From positions 290,679 through 354,678 of the forward strand of contig DATCYF010000003.1 of NCBI GenBank assembly GCA_036570425.1: DNA of 64,000 bases. The letters are read 5' to 3'. The position numbers and the translations under genes were made by a program. Origin of the DNA: Rhizorhapis sp036570425. GTDB lineage: Bacteria > Pseudomonadota > Alphaproteobacteria > Sphingomonadales > Sphingomonadaceae. The notes beneath the pieces were generated by a model. The model ran no database searches. It had not been told where the DNA came from and worked only from the letters and a program-made list of their open reading frames with translations. Of this stretch, positions 8,446 to 16,971 are shown piece after piece (within the stretch, counting starts at the first letter, position 1; each line of letters begins with the position of its first letter).

Positions 8446-9485
8446 CCATGGATCGGCCCAGCCACGACAAACCTCAGGATCGGGTCAGCGACGTCCATCG
8501 GCCTGTGGCGCTCACGCCGCTGAGCGCGGGCACGATCGACGAGAAGCGCGCCTTTCTCGCCCTCTCGACCGTCCGCGGCATCGGCCAGAAAACCCTGTTC
8601 GCCATGGCCGACGATCGCAGGTCGTTCAGCGAGGCGCTCGAATATGGTCCCGACGCGACCAACCCGGCAGGCAGCGATGGCAAGCCCATATCCGAACGGC
8701 AGTGGTCGCGGGTTCGCGGGCATGCCCTCACACAGGGCGACCGCCTTGCCGAGCACCTTGAAACGCTCGGCATCGGCCTGCTGTTTCGTGGTTCTCCCGG
8801 CTTTCCGTCCGCTTTGCTCGACCTCGAACGCCCGCCGCACTGGCTGTTCGTGCAAGGCAGCGTCGAACGTCTCGCCGAACCGTCCATCGCGATCGTCGGC
8901 ACTCGCAAGCCGAGCGGCGATGGCTTCTTTCTTTCGCGCTATGTCGGCGCCTGCCTCGGCGAATGGGGAGCGCCCACCGTCAGCGGTCTCGCCGCCGGCA
9001 TCGACCAGCTGGCGCATGAACATTCGCTTCGCGCCGGCGTCCCAACCATTGCGGTACTCGGCACCGGCATGCTCGAAGACTATCCCAAGGGAGCCGGACG
9101 GCTGCGCGACCATATTCTGGGGACCGGCGGCACGATCGTCAGCGAGTATCTGCCGATGGCGTCCTACAGCGCCGAAAATTTCGTTCAGCGCAACCGCCTT
9201 CAGGCCGCACTCGGCCGCATCCTGATCCCCGCCGAATGGAACCGTCGCAGCGGCACCGCCCATACTGTCCGCTTCGCCACCAGCCTTGGTCGGCCGATTG
9301 CGTGCTTGCGCCTGCCCGAGTGGTGCGAGGACCGCGTAGTACTTGAGCGCGGCATGGGTCTGCCCACAGGCGAAATCTTCACCGTCCCGCACGACCAAGC
9401 TCGGTTCGATGCCTTCGTTCGCACGGCGATCGGCAAATCTTCACCCGCCCAACTGGGCCAACTCTCGCTATTCGGGGACAGCTAG
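8442..9485 (+). CDS. DprA/Smf-family DNA-processing protein (second of operon)
   Basis: The 347-residue protein has an N-terminal helix-hairpin-helix-like region (AFLALSTVRGIGQKTLF, about 43-59) and a DprA SLOG core: IAIVGTRKPSGDG, VSGLAAGIDQLAHEHSL, TIAVLGTGML, and NFVQRNRLQAALGRILIPAEW. It is closer to canonical DprA than the first protein, since it retains the N-terminal extension, but it also lacks an obvious C-terminal winged helix. Its ATG at 8442 overlaps the upstream stop (ATGA). Two different DprA-like proteins in one operon suggest a heteromeric complex or two ligand-binding steps; this is inference. Confidence 0.87.
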   Translation: MTMDRPSHDKPQDRVSDVHRPVALTPLSAGTIDEKRAFLALSTVRGIGQKTLFAMADDRRSFSEALEYGPDATNPAGSDGKPISERQWSRVRGHALTQGDRLAEHLETLGIGLLFRGSPGFPSALLDLERPPHWLFVQGSVERLAEPSIAIVGTRKPSGDGFFLSRYVGACLGEWGAPTVSGLAAGIDQLAHEHSLRAGVPTIAVLGTGMLEDYPKGAGRLRDHILGTGGTIVSEYLPMASYSAENFVQRNRLQAALGRILIPAEWNRRSGTAHTVRFATSLGRPIACLRLPEWCEDRVVLERGMGLPTGEIFTVPHDQARFDAFVRTAIGKSSPAQLGQLSLFGDS

Positions 9486-9487
9486 CC

Positions 9488-10735
9488 GTGCTCAAGGGGG
9501 CGATCTTTTCGCTGCACGATGTGCTCGTGACGAAGGGCACGATCAACGCGCCGCTTTTTGAGGAAACGCTGCGGCTGCTGCGCTATCTCAAGGCGCGCGG
9601 CGTTGAACCGGTGTTCATCGGCAACCATGACTGGACGGTCACCAGTCCGGACACGTCGAAGCCTTTCCGAACTTTGCTCGAAGAAAGGCTCGGCCCCGTC
9701 AGCTACTTTATCGGCGGGCAGAACGGGATGCCGTACAAGCCGCGCGCCGATTCCACCGCGCATATCCTGTCTGAGAAGGGCTGGCAGCGGCGCGAGGTGC
9801 TCTATGTTGGCAACACCACCGACGATATGAAGACTGCCGCCAATGGCGGCCTGCTCTTCGTGAACGTCATTTGGCACAGCGCCGCGAGCCCCTACGGCTT
9901 TCAGTTCGACTCCCCCCTTGATGTCGCGCGCTTCGTCGATTGCCTCTGCCTCGGCCTCGACAGCTGGTTCTGGACCCTCGATCAATCGGATTTGCGGGTG
10001 TATGCGCTCGCGCCTTTTACGACCCTGTCGCCCAAATATGCGCAGGCGCACGCCTATTCCGAAAACGCCAAAGCAACCTCCAAAGATGGCGCGGGGGACG
10101 CCAATTTTTGGGGCCGCCTGCTCGCCGCACGGATCTACTTCTCAGGGCTAGTCGATGAGATCGACTATATAACCGCCTATCCGGGTCACTCGCCGACCTC
10201 CAACGAAACCGTGATCAGCGAGGCGCTTAACATCCTCGGCCAGTCGCTGCGCAAAAGCTATCTGCCCGATCTGATCCTGCGCCATACCAAGGCGGTCAAA
10301 TCGCAGACGGCACGCGCGTCGGGCGGCAGCGTGGGTCTCGACAATCAGCTCAACACGATCCGGCTCAATCCGGCACCGGTTCGCGGTGTCGGCGGCAAGC
10401 CGTACAAGTCACCGCCCGCGCGCGGCGGCAAGCGTATCCTTGTAGTCGATGACATCTGCACCGAGGGCAACAGCTTCGAAGCCGCGCGGGCTTATCTGAG
10501 GGCCGCTGGCGCCCAGGCTGTCTGCGTCAGCTGGCTAAAGACCATCAATACCGACTATCGTGCGGTTTCACCCGCCCTCGGGTACTTCAATCCCTACATC
10601 GCCCAGACCTTTCCCGCCTCGATCGCGACCGTGAACCAGTGGTATTCGAGCGCCATCAGCTCGCACGCCGCGCCGACGGATCTGGCCGACGTCTACAATC
10701 GCTATTTCAGCTGGGCTTGGCCTGCCGGTATCTGA
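9488..10735 (+). CDS. HAD-like domain fused to phosphoribosyltransferase domain
   Basis: The 415-residue protein starts with GTG at 9488, two bases after the previous stop. Residues 1-160 follow the HAD fold: a first motif FSLHDVLV, a lysine in MPYKPRADS, and a fourth motif LYVGNTTDDMKTAANGG. The first motif lacks the usual nucleophile aspartate (F-D-x-D becomes F-S-L-H), so phosphatase activity may be lost. Residues about 200-400 form a phosphoribosyltransferase with ILVVDDICTEGNSFEAA. It closes the operon and gives it two phosphoribosyltransferase domains with two DprA-like proteins. The substrate is not known. Confidence 0.82.
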   Translation: MLKGAIFSLHDVLVTKGTINAPLFEETLRLLRYLKARGVEPVFIGNHDWTVTSPDTSKPFRTLLEERLGPVSYFIGGQNGMPYKPRADSTAHILSEKGWQRREVLYVGNTTDDMKTAANGGLLFVNVIWHSAASPYGFQFDSPLDVARFVDCLCLGLDSWFWTLDQSDLRVYALAPFTTLSPKYAQAHAYSENAKATSKDGAGDANFWGRLLAARIYFSGLVDEIDYITAYPGHSPTSNETVISEALNILGQSLRKSYLPDLILRHTKAVKSQTARASGGSVGLDNQLNTIRLNPAPVRGVGGKPYKSPPARGGKRILVVDDICTEGNSFEAARAYLRAAGAQAVCVSWLKTINTDYRAVSPALGYFNPYIAQTFPASIATVNQWYSSAISSHAAPTDLADVYNRYFSWAWPAGI

Positions 10736-10884
10736 CGCTGGGGCCGTTGCCTTGGCGAAAGTGCCGAACAGCAGACAGCCAATTGTCCTTATTGTCATGG
10801 CGCGACCATTCCCCGCTCTTTGACGCGCTAGTCCCCGGCAAGGTCAGTGGACGCGCTGGACACCGAACATTATCGTGTGCCGCC

Positions 10885-11397
10885 ATGTTTCGCCTCAATT
10901 GCACCAAGAAGCTGCTTGATCGGATCAAACCGGAAATCGTTGAGCCGGGGCCAAGCGACACCGCACTGGGCAGCTGGTATGCCACGGCCTTACTCTGGAA
11001 GCCGCAAGTGGCTTTGCTGGTTTCCGAACCGACGCTGCTTCCTGTGCTTATGCCGCTGGCCCCAGCGGCCACGCTCGCTCGAAGATTCCCTGCACAATTG
11101 GCGCTGGTTCTGAAGGAGCATAACGTCCCAAGCGATTTCATCGCCCAGGAAGTTTGGCGGATGGACAAGGTTCAGTACGCAAAGACTGCGAACCGGAGCG
11201 TCGTGGGCATTCTCAATGAGTTCGTAAAGCAGGCCGAATTCTGGCTGGCCGCCTATGCCTATGAAAAGGGTGATGACGACGACCTTCTGGCGATTTCCGC
11301 CAAGCTAGCGGAGACACCGTGTAGCCCGCTGTACAAGGGCCCGGTGTCGCCGGACAAAGCCCTTCATGAACTCGTGAAGGCTGGTTCGCAGGCATGA
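10885..11397 (+). CDS. DUF6933-type protein
   Basis: The 170-residue protein begins MFRLNCTKKLLDRIKPE and contains LGSWYATALLWKPQVALLVSEPTLLPVLMPLAP and a C-terminal KTANRSVVGILNEF, then LAETPCSPLY. This matches my memory of the DUF6933 family, whose function is not established. It is 150 bases beyond the SLOG operon, so it may be a separate unit. A longer in-frame extension upstream overlaps the previous gene and is rejected because the family N-terminus starts here. Confidence 0.78.
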   Translation: MFRLNCTKKLLDRIKPEIVEPGPSDTALGSWYATALLWKPQVALLVSEPTLLPVLMPLAPAATLARRFPAQLALVLKEHNVPSDFIAQEVWRMDKVQYAKTANRSVVGILNEFVKQAEFWLAAYAYEKGDDDDLLAISAKLAETPCSPLYKGPVSPDKALHELVKAGSQA

Positions 11398-11462
11398 GCC
11401 TGCTGGCCGTCAACTGCGCTCGGAGACCCTACAGCACTCGGCCGGAAACCCAGTCTATGCGG

Positions 11463-12197
11463 TCAGACAGGATCGGGCGGCAAATCGACGATACGGAAAA
11501 CCGCCCCTGATCCGGCATCACGCACGAGGTCAACCCGCGCGCCATCCCAGTGATAGTCGAGGTGCCGCCCCTGTAGGGGGTTCGACGCGCAGTCTGGGTA
11601 GAAGAGCGCGACGCATTCCCCACTGGGATGCCGGATGCTCGGGTAGGCAATCCCGTTCGATCCCGCGCCCCTGAGCTGCCGCGCGACCGCTTGAGATGCG
11701 GCGTAGCTGTCGGGATCGAGCGCCGGAACCGGCTCCCCCGCCTGAGGTCGGAGATCATGCAGGTCTGCATCGACCGACATGACGATCTCCCGGAACTGCG
11801 AGGTCCAGCCAGGCGCCTCCCTCGTTCGCGCCATGAAGCGGGCATTATGGTGGATCGTCTCGAACAACGCGGTTTCGAACCGGTCGCCAACGTAGAGCAC
11901 GCCGTAGCTGCCATCGGCAAATCGGCTTGGCCGGTCGGTGCTGACGTGGGTGAATGGCGCCATGAGGTAGGAGGCGCCGTTGCCGCCGACGCGCCGATCG
12001 ACTGGAACGAGGTCGAGATTGCCAATCGTCGCCATGATGCGAGGATTGGTCTTCTGCTCGGCCGAGATCAGCAGCGGCCAGTCGGCTGGATCAGCGATGT
12101 CCTCGAACAGGTCGATCGGTGGAAAAGCACTGCGGATGATCCTGACAGCACCCTTCCAATCAACTCTAGAGATTGGGATGTCCGCCGTTTCGCTCAC
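11463..12197 (-). CDS. RES-family toxin (NAD+ phosphorylase type)
   Basis: The 244-residue protein shows the RES-domain pattern: IDLFEDIADPADW and KTNPRI in the N-terminal part, then VLYVGDRFETALFETIHHNARF near residue 100, and a C-terminal SNGIAYPSIR followed by CVALFYPD. Known RES toxins degrade NAD+ and are held inactive by a partner Xre/MbcA antitoxin. It starts with a GTG that overlaps the stop of the upstream antitoxin gene, so the pair is translationally coupled. Expression is probably controlled by the operator upstream of the antitoxin at 12642-12663. Confidence 0.88.
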   Translation of the reverse strand: MSETADIPISRVDWKGAVRIIRSAFPPIDLFEDIADPADWPLLISAEQKTNPRIMATIGNLDLVPVDRRVGGNGASYLMAPFTHVSTDRPSRFADGSYGVLYVGDRFETALFETIHHNARFMARTREAPGWTSQFREIVMSVDADLHDLRPQAGEPVPALDPDSYAASQAVARQLRGAGSNGIAYPSIRHPSGECVALFYPDCASNPLQGRHLDYHWDGARVDLVRDAGSGAVFRIVDLPPDPV

Positions 12198-12607
12198 CAG
12201 CCACCGCGCTCGGCGTCGAGATAGTGACGCACCCGCATGATGTCGGTGAGCTCGCCTCCCAGCATTACGTCGAGCGCACTGGCTCCGCCGAACGCATCGT
12301 TAGCCGCCCTGATCCAGGTATACCCGCGGGTCGCTTCCGAGAAGATGATGCGGAGCGCTTTGTGGATGCCCATTAGATTGGATAGACGCGAACGCCCATC
12401 GCGCGAAACGCGCCCAGGCCCTTCCGCTTTCCAGCGCCGATAGGAACGAAGCGGCATGTCGAGCAGGGTTGCCGCCTGCTCGTCGGTCAGCTCCCATTTG
12501 CCGAACAGATTGAGGACCGCCCGGAACATGGCAGCTGCCTCGTCCTGGGTAATCGGATCGGGACGGAAGGCGGTAACGGCAGTATCAACGGGTTGCAGAG
12601 CCAGCAT
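12194..12607 (-). CDS. Xre/MbcA/ParS-type antitoxin
   Basis: The 137-residue protein has an N-terminal helical Xre-like DNA-binding segment (LFGKWELTDEQAATLLDM, then RSYRRWK) and a C-terminal MbcA/ParS toxin-binding domain (MGIHKALRIIFSE, then IRAANDAFGGASALDVMLGGELTDIMRVRHYLD). Antitoxins of this type block the RES toxin active site and repress their own promoter. The ATG at 12607 follows GGAGAATT. A promoter and a 22-bp palindrome lie just upstream. The gene overlaps the toxin start by 4 bases. Confidence 0.9.
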   Translation of the reverse strand: MLALQPVDTAVTAFRPDPITQDEAAAMFRAVLNLFGKWELTDEQAATLLDMPLRSYRRWKAEGPGRVSRDGRSRLSNLMGIHKALRIIFSEATRGYTWIRAANDAFGGASALDVMLGGELTDIMRVRHYLDAERGGW

Positions 12608-12627
12608 GGCAATTCTCCATATGGCAT

Positions 12628-12663
12628 CATATATGTCAAGTAATGCCATTTGGCAATGGCATT
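12628..12663 (-). promoter_or_regulatory. Promoter and palindromic operator of the RES/Xre pair
   Basis: On the minus strand TTGCCA (12651-12656) and TATATG (12628-12633) are spaced by 17 bases, giving a start near 12621, shortly before the antitoxin ATG. A palindrome AATGCCAT-N6-ATGGCATT (12642-12663) covers the -35 box and overlaps the stop codon of the upstream helicase gene. It fits an autoregulatory operator for the antitoxin. Confidence 0.65.
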
Positions 12664-15600
12664 ATGCCGATGCTGCCAATCTGGCAATCACGCTTGCTGC
12701 GCCTTCGATCGGCACGAACAGCCGTGTCTGGTAGCGGATGATCTCAGTGAAGCAGCCTTGGGCCTTGTACCAGTCGAGACGGGCTACGCTCCAACCGTTC
12801 AGCTCAATTCGCTGTGAGCCGTTGACCAGGCTGCGTTTGACCATGAGCTTCTCGCGGCCCGCGAATTCCATGGCCCGGCCCGTCGCCGCGACGGTCTGGA
12901 CAATGTCATCGGCGGACAGCGTCTGGTCGCGTTCGAGACCAAGCGCCCGGGACAGGTCCGGAACACAATGAACCGGAACCTCCCGGCCAAGGAGCGAGCG
13001 ACCATCGGCTGCCGAGATGCGGCTCACCCTCACGAAATCCGAAGGGAGCTTGTCCCAGACCGGCAGTAGGAGGCCCATCGCAAGATAGAGGCGCTCGCGC
13101 TTGTGGCTAGTCCGCGCTTCCTCGACCTCGGCTGCCCAAGCATCGCGGAAGGCGTCGATGGTAATATCCTCCCAGCTGCTCTCGGACAGCTGATCCTCGG
13201 TAATGTGACTGCGCTTGAGCGGGCGCAGCAATTCGAAGCGGGCCAAGCGCGTACCGTCATCGGAGAGAATACCGCGGGCGGGCACGAGCAGAGCGACCCG
13301 ACCAGAGCGGGCGTTCCGAACCGGCCGTTGCCGCTGCCCAGCAAGGCCGTGAAGCTCCTCGAGCCGCTTCAATGTGAGCGGCTTTAGGGCTCTGGCGATT
13401 TCCAGTTCCAGCAAATGGGTGGTCGCGCCCGAGGCCGGATCTGTGCGCAGCAGCGTGTCAGACAGGATCGTGAAGTCCTCGACCGCGATGGTCTCGAGGC
13501 CGAGGTCGAGTGTGCCGGCCTGATGGGCGGCATCGATGCGCGCTTCGACCAGCCCCATGAACTCGTCGAAGATCGCATTCTGCAGGGCGATTGGAAGCGC
13601 CAGGATGCGATTGAGCCAGCGCTGGATCGACGGAAGATCATCGACCATCGACCCGTCGGGTGCTTCGATCCGGAGGCCCGTCAGCTCCTGAAAGCGCCCG
13701 AGGCTGACCGCTTCAAGCTTGCCGGTGAACAACAGACCGAACCAGCGATGGAGCGCTTCCTTGGCGTAGATGCTTTCGAGGTTGTCGGCCGGATCGAAGA
13801 GGTTCTGCCCTCCGGTCTGGCGTTGCCCGCGCGTCAGAGCGCCAAGACTGTCCAGGCGCCGCGCGATTGTCGAGATGAAGCGGCGCTCGCCGCGCACATC
13901 AGTCGTCACCGGTCTGAATAGCGGGGCGGACGCCTGATTGGTGCGATTGGTCCGCCCAAGCCCCTGGATCGCGGCGTCCGCCCGCCAGCCCGGCTCGAGC
14001 AGGAAGTGGACGCGGCGGGCCTGGTTCTTCGCAGCCAGATCGGCATGGTAGCTACGCCCGGTTCCACCGGCATCGGAGAAGACCAGGATACGCTTGGCGC
14101 CGTCCATGAAGGCCTGGGTTTCAGCGACATTGGCGCGCGGCGACCGGGATTGGAGTTTCTGACGGCCATCGCGGCCAACGATCAGCCGGCGCGTGCGACC
14201 GGTGACTTCCGCCACCTGGTCGATACCGAAGCGTTCGATGATGGCATCAAGCGCAGTGGCAATCGGCGGCAAGGCGCAGAGCTGTTCGATCATACGGTCG
14301 CGTGCGGCGAGTGCGGAGCGGCATAGTACCGGTGCGCCTTGCTCATCGCTCATCGGCTCGGAGCGAGGGTTGCCGTTTTCGTCGGTGAACACCGCCATCA
14401 GGCGGACGGGAAAGCTCTTGGCGAGATAATCGATCACGTATTCCCGAGGGGACAGGTCGATCTCGAGAGTTTCGCGCTCCTCGTCAGACAGGTCGGCGAG
14501 CCGGCGGTCGAGCATGGCTTCTGCCGTCGAGACCAGCTGGACGACCACAGCGTGACCATCGGCAATCGCCGTATCGATTGCGGGCAGCAGGCTGGGGAGC
14601 TTCATCGACAGAAGCAGCTGCGCGAAGAAGCGCTGCTTCGTTCCCTCGAAAATCGACAGCGCTGCAGACTTGGCACCGGAGTTGAGCGTCGCCCCGGTCT
14701 CGGTGTCGACGATCCGCGTGGCTTCCAGCGCTTCGCGCAGGTTGGCGTGGATGATCGCCCAGGCGTCAGCATAGGCATCATAGACCGCGATCTGATCCTC
14801 GGTCAGGCAATGCTCAAGGATATCATACTCGACACCAGCGAAGGAGAGTGCGCGCGCGGTATAGAGGCCGAGCGATTTGAGATCCCGCGCGACCAGTTCC
14901 ATCGCTGCAATTCCGCCATCGCGGATATCGGCAACGAACGCCTCGCGATTGGCAAACGCGGTCTCCGGACCCCAGAGCCCGAGGCGCGTCGCATAGGCCA
15001 GGTTGTTGACGTCGGACGCTCCGGTGGCCGAGGCGTAGAGCACCCTTGCCCGGGGCAGGAGGTTCTGCAGACGCACCCCGGCGATGCCTTGCTCCGATCC
15101 CTTGGCCTTGCCCCGCGATCCTTCCCCGCCGGCAGCGTTGGCCATGGCGTGCGCTTCGTCGAACACGATCACGCCATCGAAATTTTCACCGGCCCAGGCG
15201 AGAATCTGGTCGAGGCGCGTTGCGTCGCTTCGGCCCGAACGCAGCGTCGGATAGGTCACGAAGAGGATTCCGTCGCGCATCGCGATGGGGGTGCCCAGCT
15301 TCCAGGACGCCAGAGGCTGGATGTCGATCGGGAGGCCGCCAAGCGCAGCCCAGTCGCGCCGGGCATCTTCGAGCAACGCCTCGTTCTTCGAAATCCAGAT
15401 ATGGCGGCGTTCCCCGCGCACCCAGCGGTCGAGAATGACGCTCGCAACCTGACGGCCCTTACCGGCACCTGTTCCGTCCCCAAGGAAATAACCTTGCCGG
15501 TAAGTCTGGCCTTCCGCCGACGCCTTGAGCGCACAGCCCTTGTCCTCGGGTTCGAACCGGCCAGGTAAATCGCGCGCATGCGCGCTCGCGGCATAGATCA

Positions 15601-16897
15601 GTGTTTCTGCCTGGGCAGCTGACAGCAGTCCCTTGGCAATCAGCCCATCAGGCAGCTGCGGCACCGCTTCGGGCTTGGGTGCAGAAATCGACCCCATGGC
15701 AACGGATTCAACGAGCGGCGTCGGATGCCCTGACGCGCCATCAATGACGATCCTACTCGGACGATAGGGCAGATAGTGGCCTACCTGTGCCTCAAGCGGC
15801 GCAGGGGTTTCGAGCGCCTCGTAGGTGAGCGACCCGATGGCGGAGGCTGCCGAAGTGGCTGGTGTTGGCAGTGGCCTGCGCGGCGCGGCGACCAGAAGGA
15901 ATGGAGCACGAGCCGGAAGGCTCGACTTCTGAGGAGCAGCCTCCAGGCTGGCGCGAACCGGCAAGGCAGCGACAAGATCGACCAGCTCGCGGAATCCGTT
16001 CGTGCGAATAGCGATGGGCACGTTGGCGCCTTCCACCTTGTCGAGGACCAGCAGCCGGGTGGTGATCACGGTTCCATGCTTGACGAACGCACGTTCGACC
16101 GCGGCATTGAGCCGCAGCGAAGCTGGCCCCTTCACCCCGGCCAGAAACCTGGCGCAATCGAACCACTCGGGCATGATCGCGACAAGCCGCCCGCCTGACG
16201 CCAGACGGTTCCAGGCCGACCGCAGATGCCTCGCCCCGGTGCGACTATCGTGTCCTCGCTCGATCCCATGCGAGTAAGGCGGGTTCATCAGCACGACGCT
16301 CGGGATGATGGCAGGATCGAGCAATTCATCGATCAGCTCGGCGTTATGGCCGGTCACTCGGGCTGCCGGGAACAAAGCATTCAGGCAGTCGCGGCGAAGC
16401 GGGGAGATTTCGTTGAGGGCAAGGCGAGCGTCAGCCTTTGCCGCCCAGATCGCGAGCATCCCAGTTCCGGCTGACGGTTCTAGCATGAGCTCGTCTGCGA
16501 CGAACGCGCAAGCCCGGGCGGCAAGCCAGGCAAGGCGGGGCGGCGTTGCGAACTGCTGCCACTCGATCTGCTCGTTGCTGCGGTTCGTCTGGGTCGGAAG
16601 CTTGGTTTCCAGCGCCGAAAACATCTGGTCAGCGTCGACTACCGAAGCGGCAAGATCGATGCGGGCGCCGGCATGCAGGTACTCGGCCTGAGCCAATTCC
16701 AGCGCGAGATGTGCATCGCGCACCGACCAGCGGCCTTCAGCGTCGGTGCCTCCGAAATGATCAGTCAGAAGCGTATGCACCTGCCGACGCGTGATCGGCT
16801 CACCGGATGCCATGCTTGTCGCGATGTTGCGAGCGACCAGCAAGACCGGAGGTTCAGATGGTGGGGGGAGCAAGAGAACGGGAGCAGAGCTGAGCAT
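12662..16897 (-). CDS. Methyltransferase / strawberry-notch helicase fusion
   Basis: The 1411-residue protein has an N-terminal adenine-type DNA methyltransferase fold (EPSAGTG near residue 140; NPPY at about 205-208) followed by a strawberry-notch SF2 helicase: Walker A GDGTGAGKG near 473-481, Walker B DEAH near 580, and a C-terminal helicase half with LVFSDAGGTGRSYHADL and IQGLGRTNRTNQ. The same methylase-helicase architecture is known in the DarB antirestriction protein of phage P1, and related proteins occur on many plasmids and ICEs. AGGAGG precedes the ATG at 16897. Together with ardC it probably helps the element evade host restriction; a role in DNA transfer is also possible. Confidence 0.88.
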   Translation of the reverse strand: MLSSAPVLLLPPPSEPPVLLVARNIATSMASGEPITRRQVHTLLTDHFGGTDAEGRWSVRDAHLALELAQAEYLHAGARIDLAASVVDADQMFSALETKLPTQTNRSNEQIEWQQFATPPRLAWLAARACAFVADELMLEPSAGTGMLAIWAAKADARLALNEISPLRRDCLNALFPAARVTGHNAELIDELLDPAIIPSVVLMNPPYSHGIERGHDSRTGARHLRSAWNRLASGGRLVAIMPEWFDCARFLAGVKGPASLRLNAAVERAFVKHGTVITTRLLVLDKVEGANVPIAIRTNGFRELVDLVAALPVRASLEAAPQKSSLPARAPFLLVAAPRRPLPTPATSAASAIGSLTYEALETPAPLEAQVGHYLPYRPSRIVIDGASGHPTPLVESVAMGSISAPKPEAVPQLPDGLIAKGLLSAAQAETLIYAASAHARDLPGRFEPEDKGCALKASAEGQTYRQGYFLGDGTGAGKGRQVASVILDRWVRGERRHIWISKNEALLEDARRDWAALGGLPIDIQPLASWKLGTPIAMRDGILFVTYPTLRSGRSDATRLDQILAWAGENFDGVIVFDEAHAMANAAGGEGSRGKAKGSEQGIAGVRLQNLLPRARVLYASATGASDVNNLAYATRLGLWGPETAFANREAFVADIRDGGIAAMELVARDLKSLGLYTARALSFAGVEYDILEHCLTEDQIAVYDAYADAWAIIHANLREALEATRIVDTETGATLNSGAKSAALSIFEGTKQRFFAQLLLSMKLPSLLPAIDTAIADGHAVVVQLVSTAEAMLDRRLADLSDEERETLEIDLSPREYVIDYLAKSFPVRLMAVFTDENGNPRSEPMSDEQGAPVLCRSALAARDRMIEQLCALPPIATALDAIIERFGIDQVAEVTGRTRRLIVGRDGRQKLQSRSPRANVAETQAFMDGAKRILVFSDAGGTGRSYHADLAAKNQARRVHFLLEPGWRADAAIQGLGRTNRTNQASAPLFRPVTTDVRGERRFISTIARRLDSLGALTRGQRQTGGQNLFDPADNLESIYAKEALHRWFGLLFTGKLEAVSLGRFQELTGLRIEAPDGSMVDDLPSIQRWLNRILALPIALQNAIFDEFMGLVEARIDAAHQAGTLDLGLETIAVEDFTILSDTLLRTDPASGATTHLLELEIARALKPLTLKRLEELHGLAGQRQRPVRNARSGRVALLVPARGILSDDGTRLARFELLRPLKRSHITEDQLSESSWEDITIDAFRDAWAAEVEEARTSHKRERLYLAMGLLLPVWDKLPSDFVRVSRISAADGRSLLGREVPVHCVPDLSRALGLERDQTLSADDIVQTVAATGRAMEFAGREKLMVKRSLVNGSQRIELNGWSVARLDWYKAQGCFTEIIRYQTRLFVPIEGAASVIARLAASA

Positions 16898-16971
16898 TTG
16901 GAGCCTCCTGACGAAGCCCAGTTCATTTGCCGGGCTTCATCAGGCCAAAGGCCTTCTCCCCTCTTTCTTCG

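Noticed and set aside
8442..9485. Second DprA as the chromosomal competence dprA
   Set aside because: It lies inside the integrated element, overlaps a phosphoribosyltransferase gene, and follows another DprA-like gene; chromosomal dprA usually lies near plsY or topA.
14339..15568. Plus-strand open frame of 409 codons
   Set aside because: It lies wholly opposite the methylase-helicase gene and encodes nothing recognisable.
16913..16939. GAAGCCC/GGGCTTC hairpin between the primase-like and helicase genes as a terminator
   Set aside because: No T-run follows the stem on the minus strand; it may only be a leader hairpin close to the helicase ribosome-binding site.
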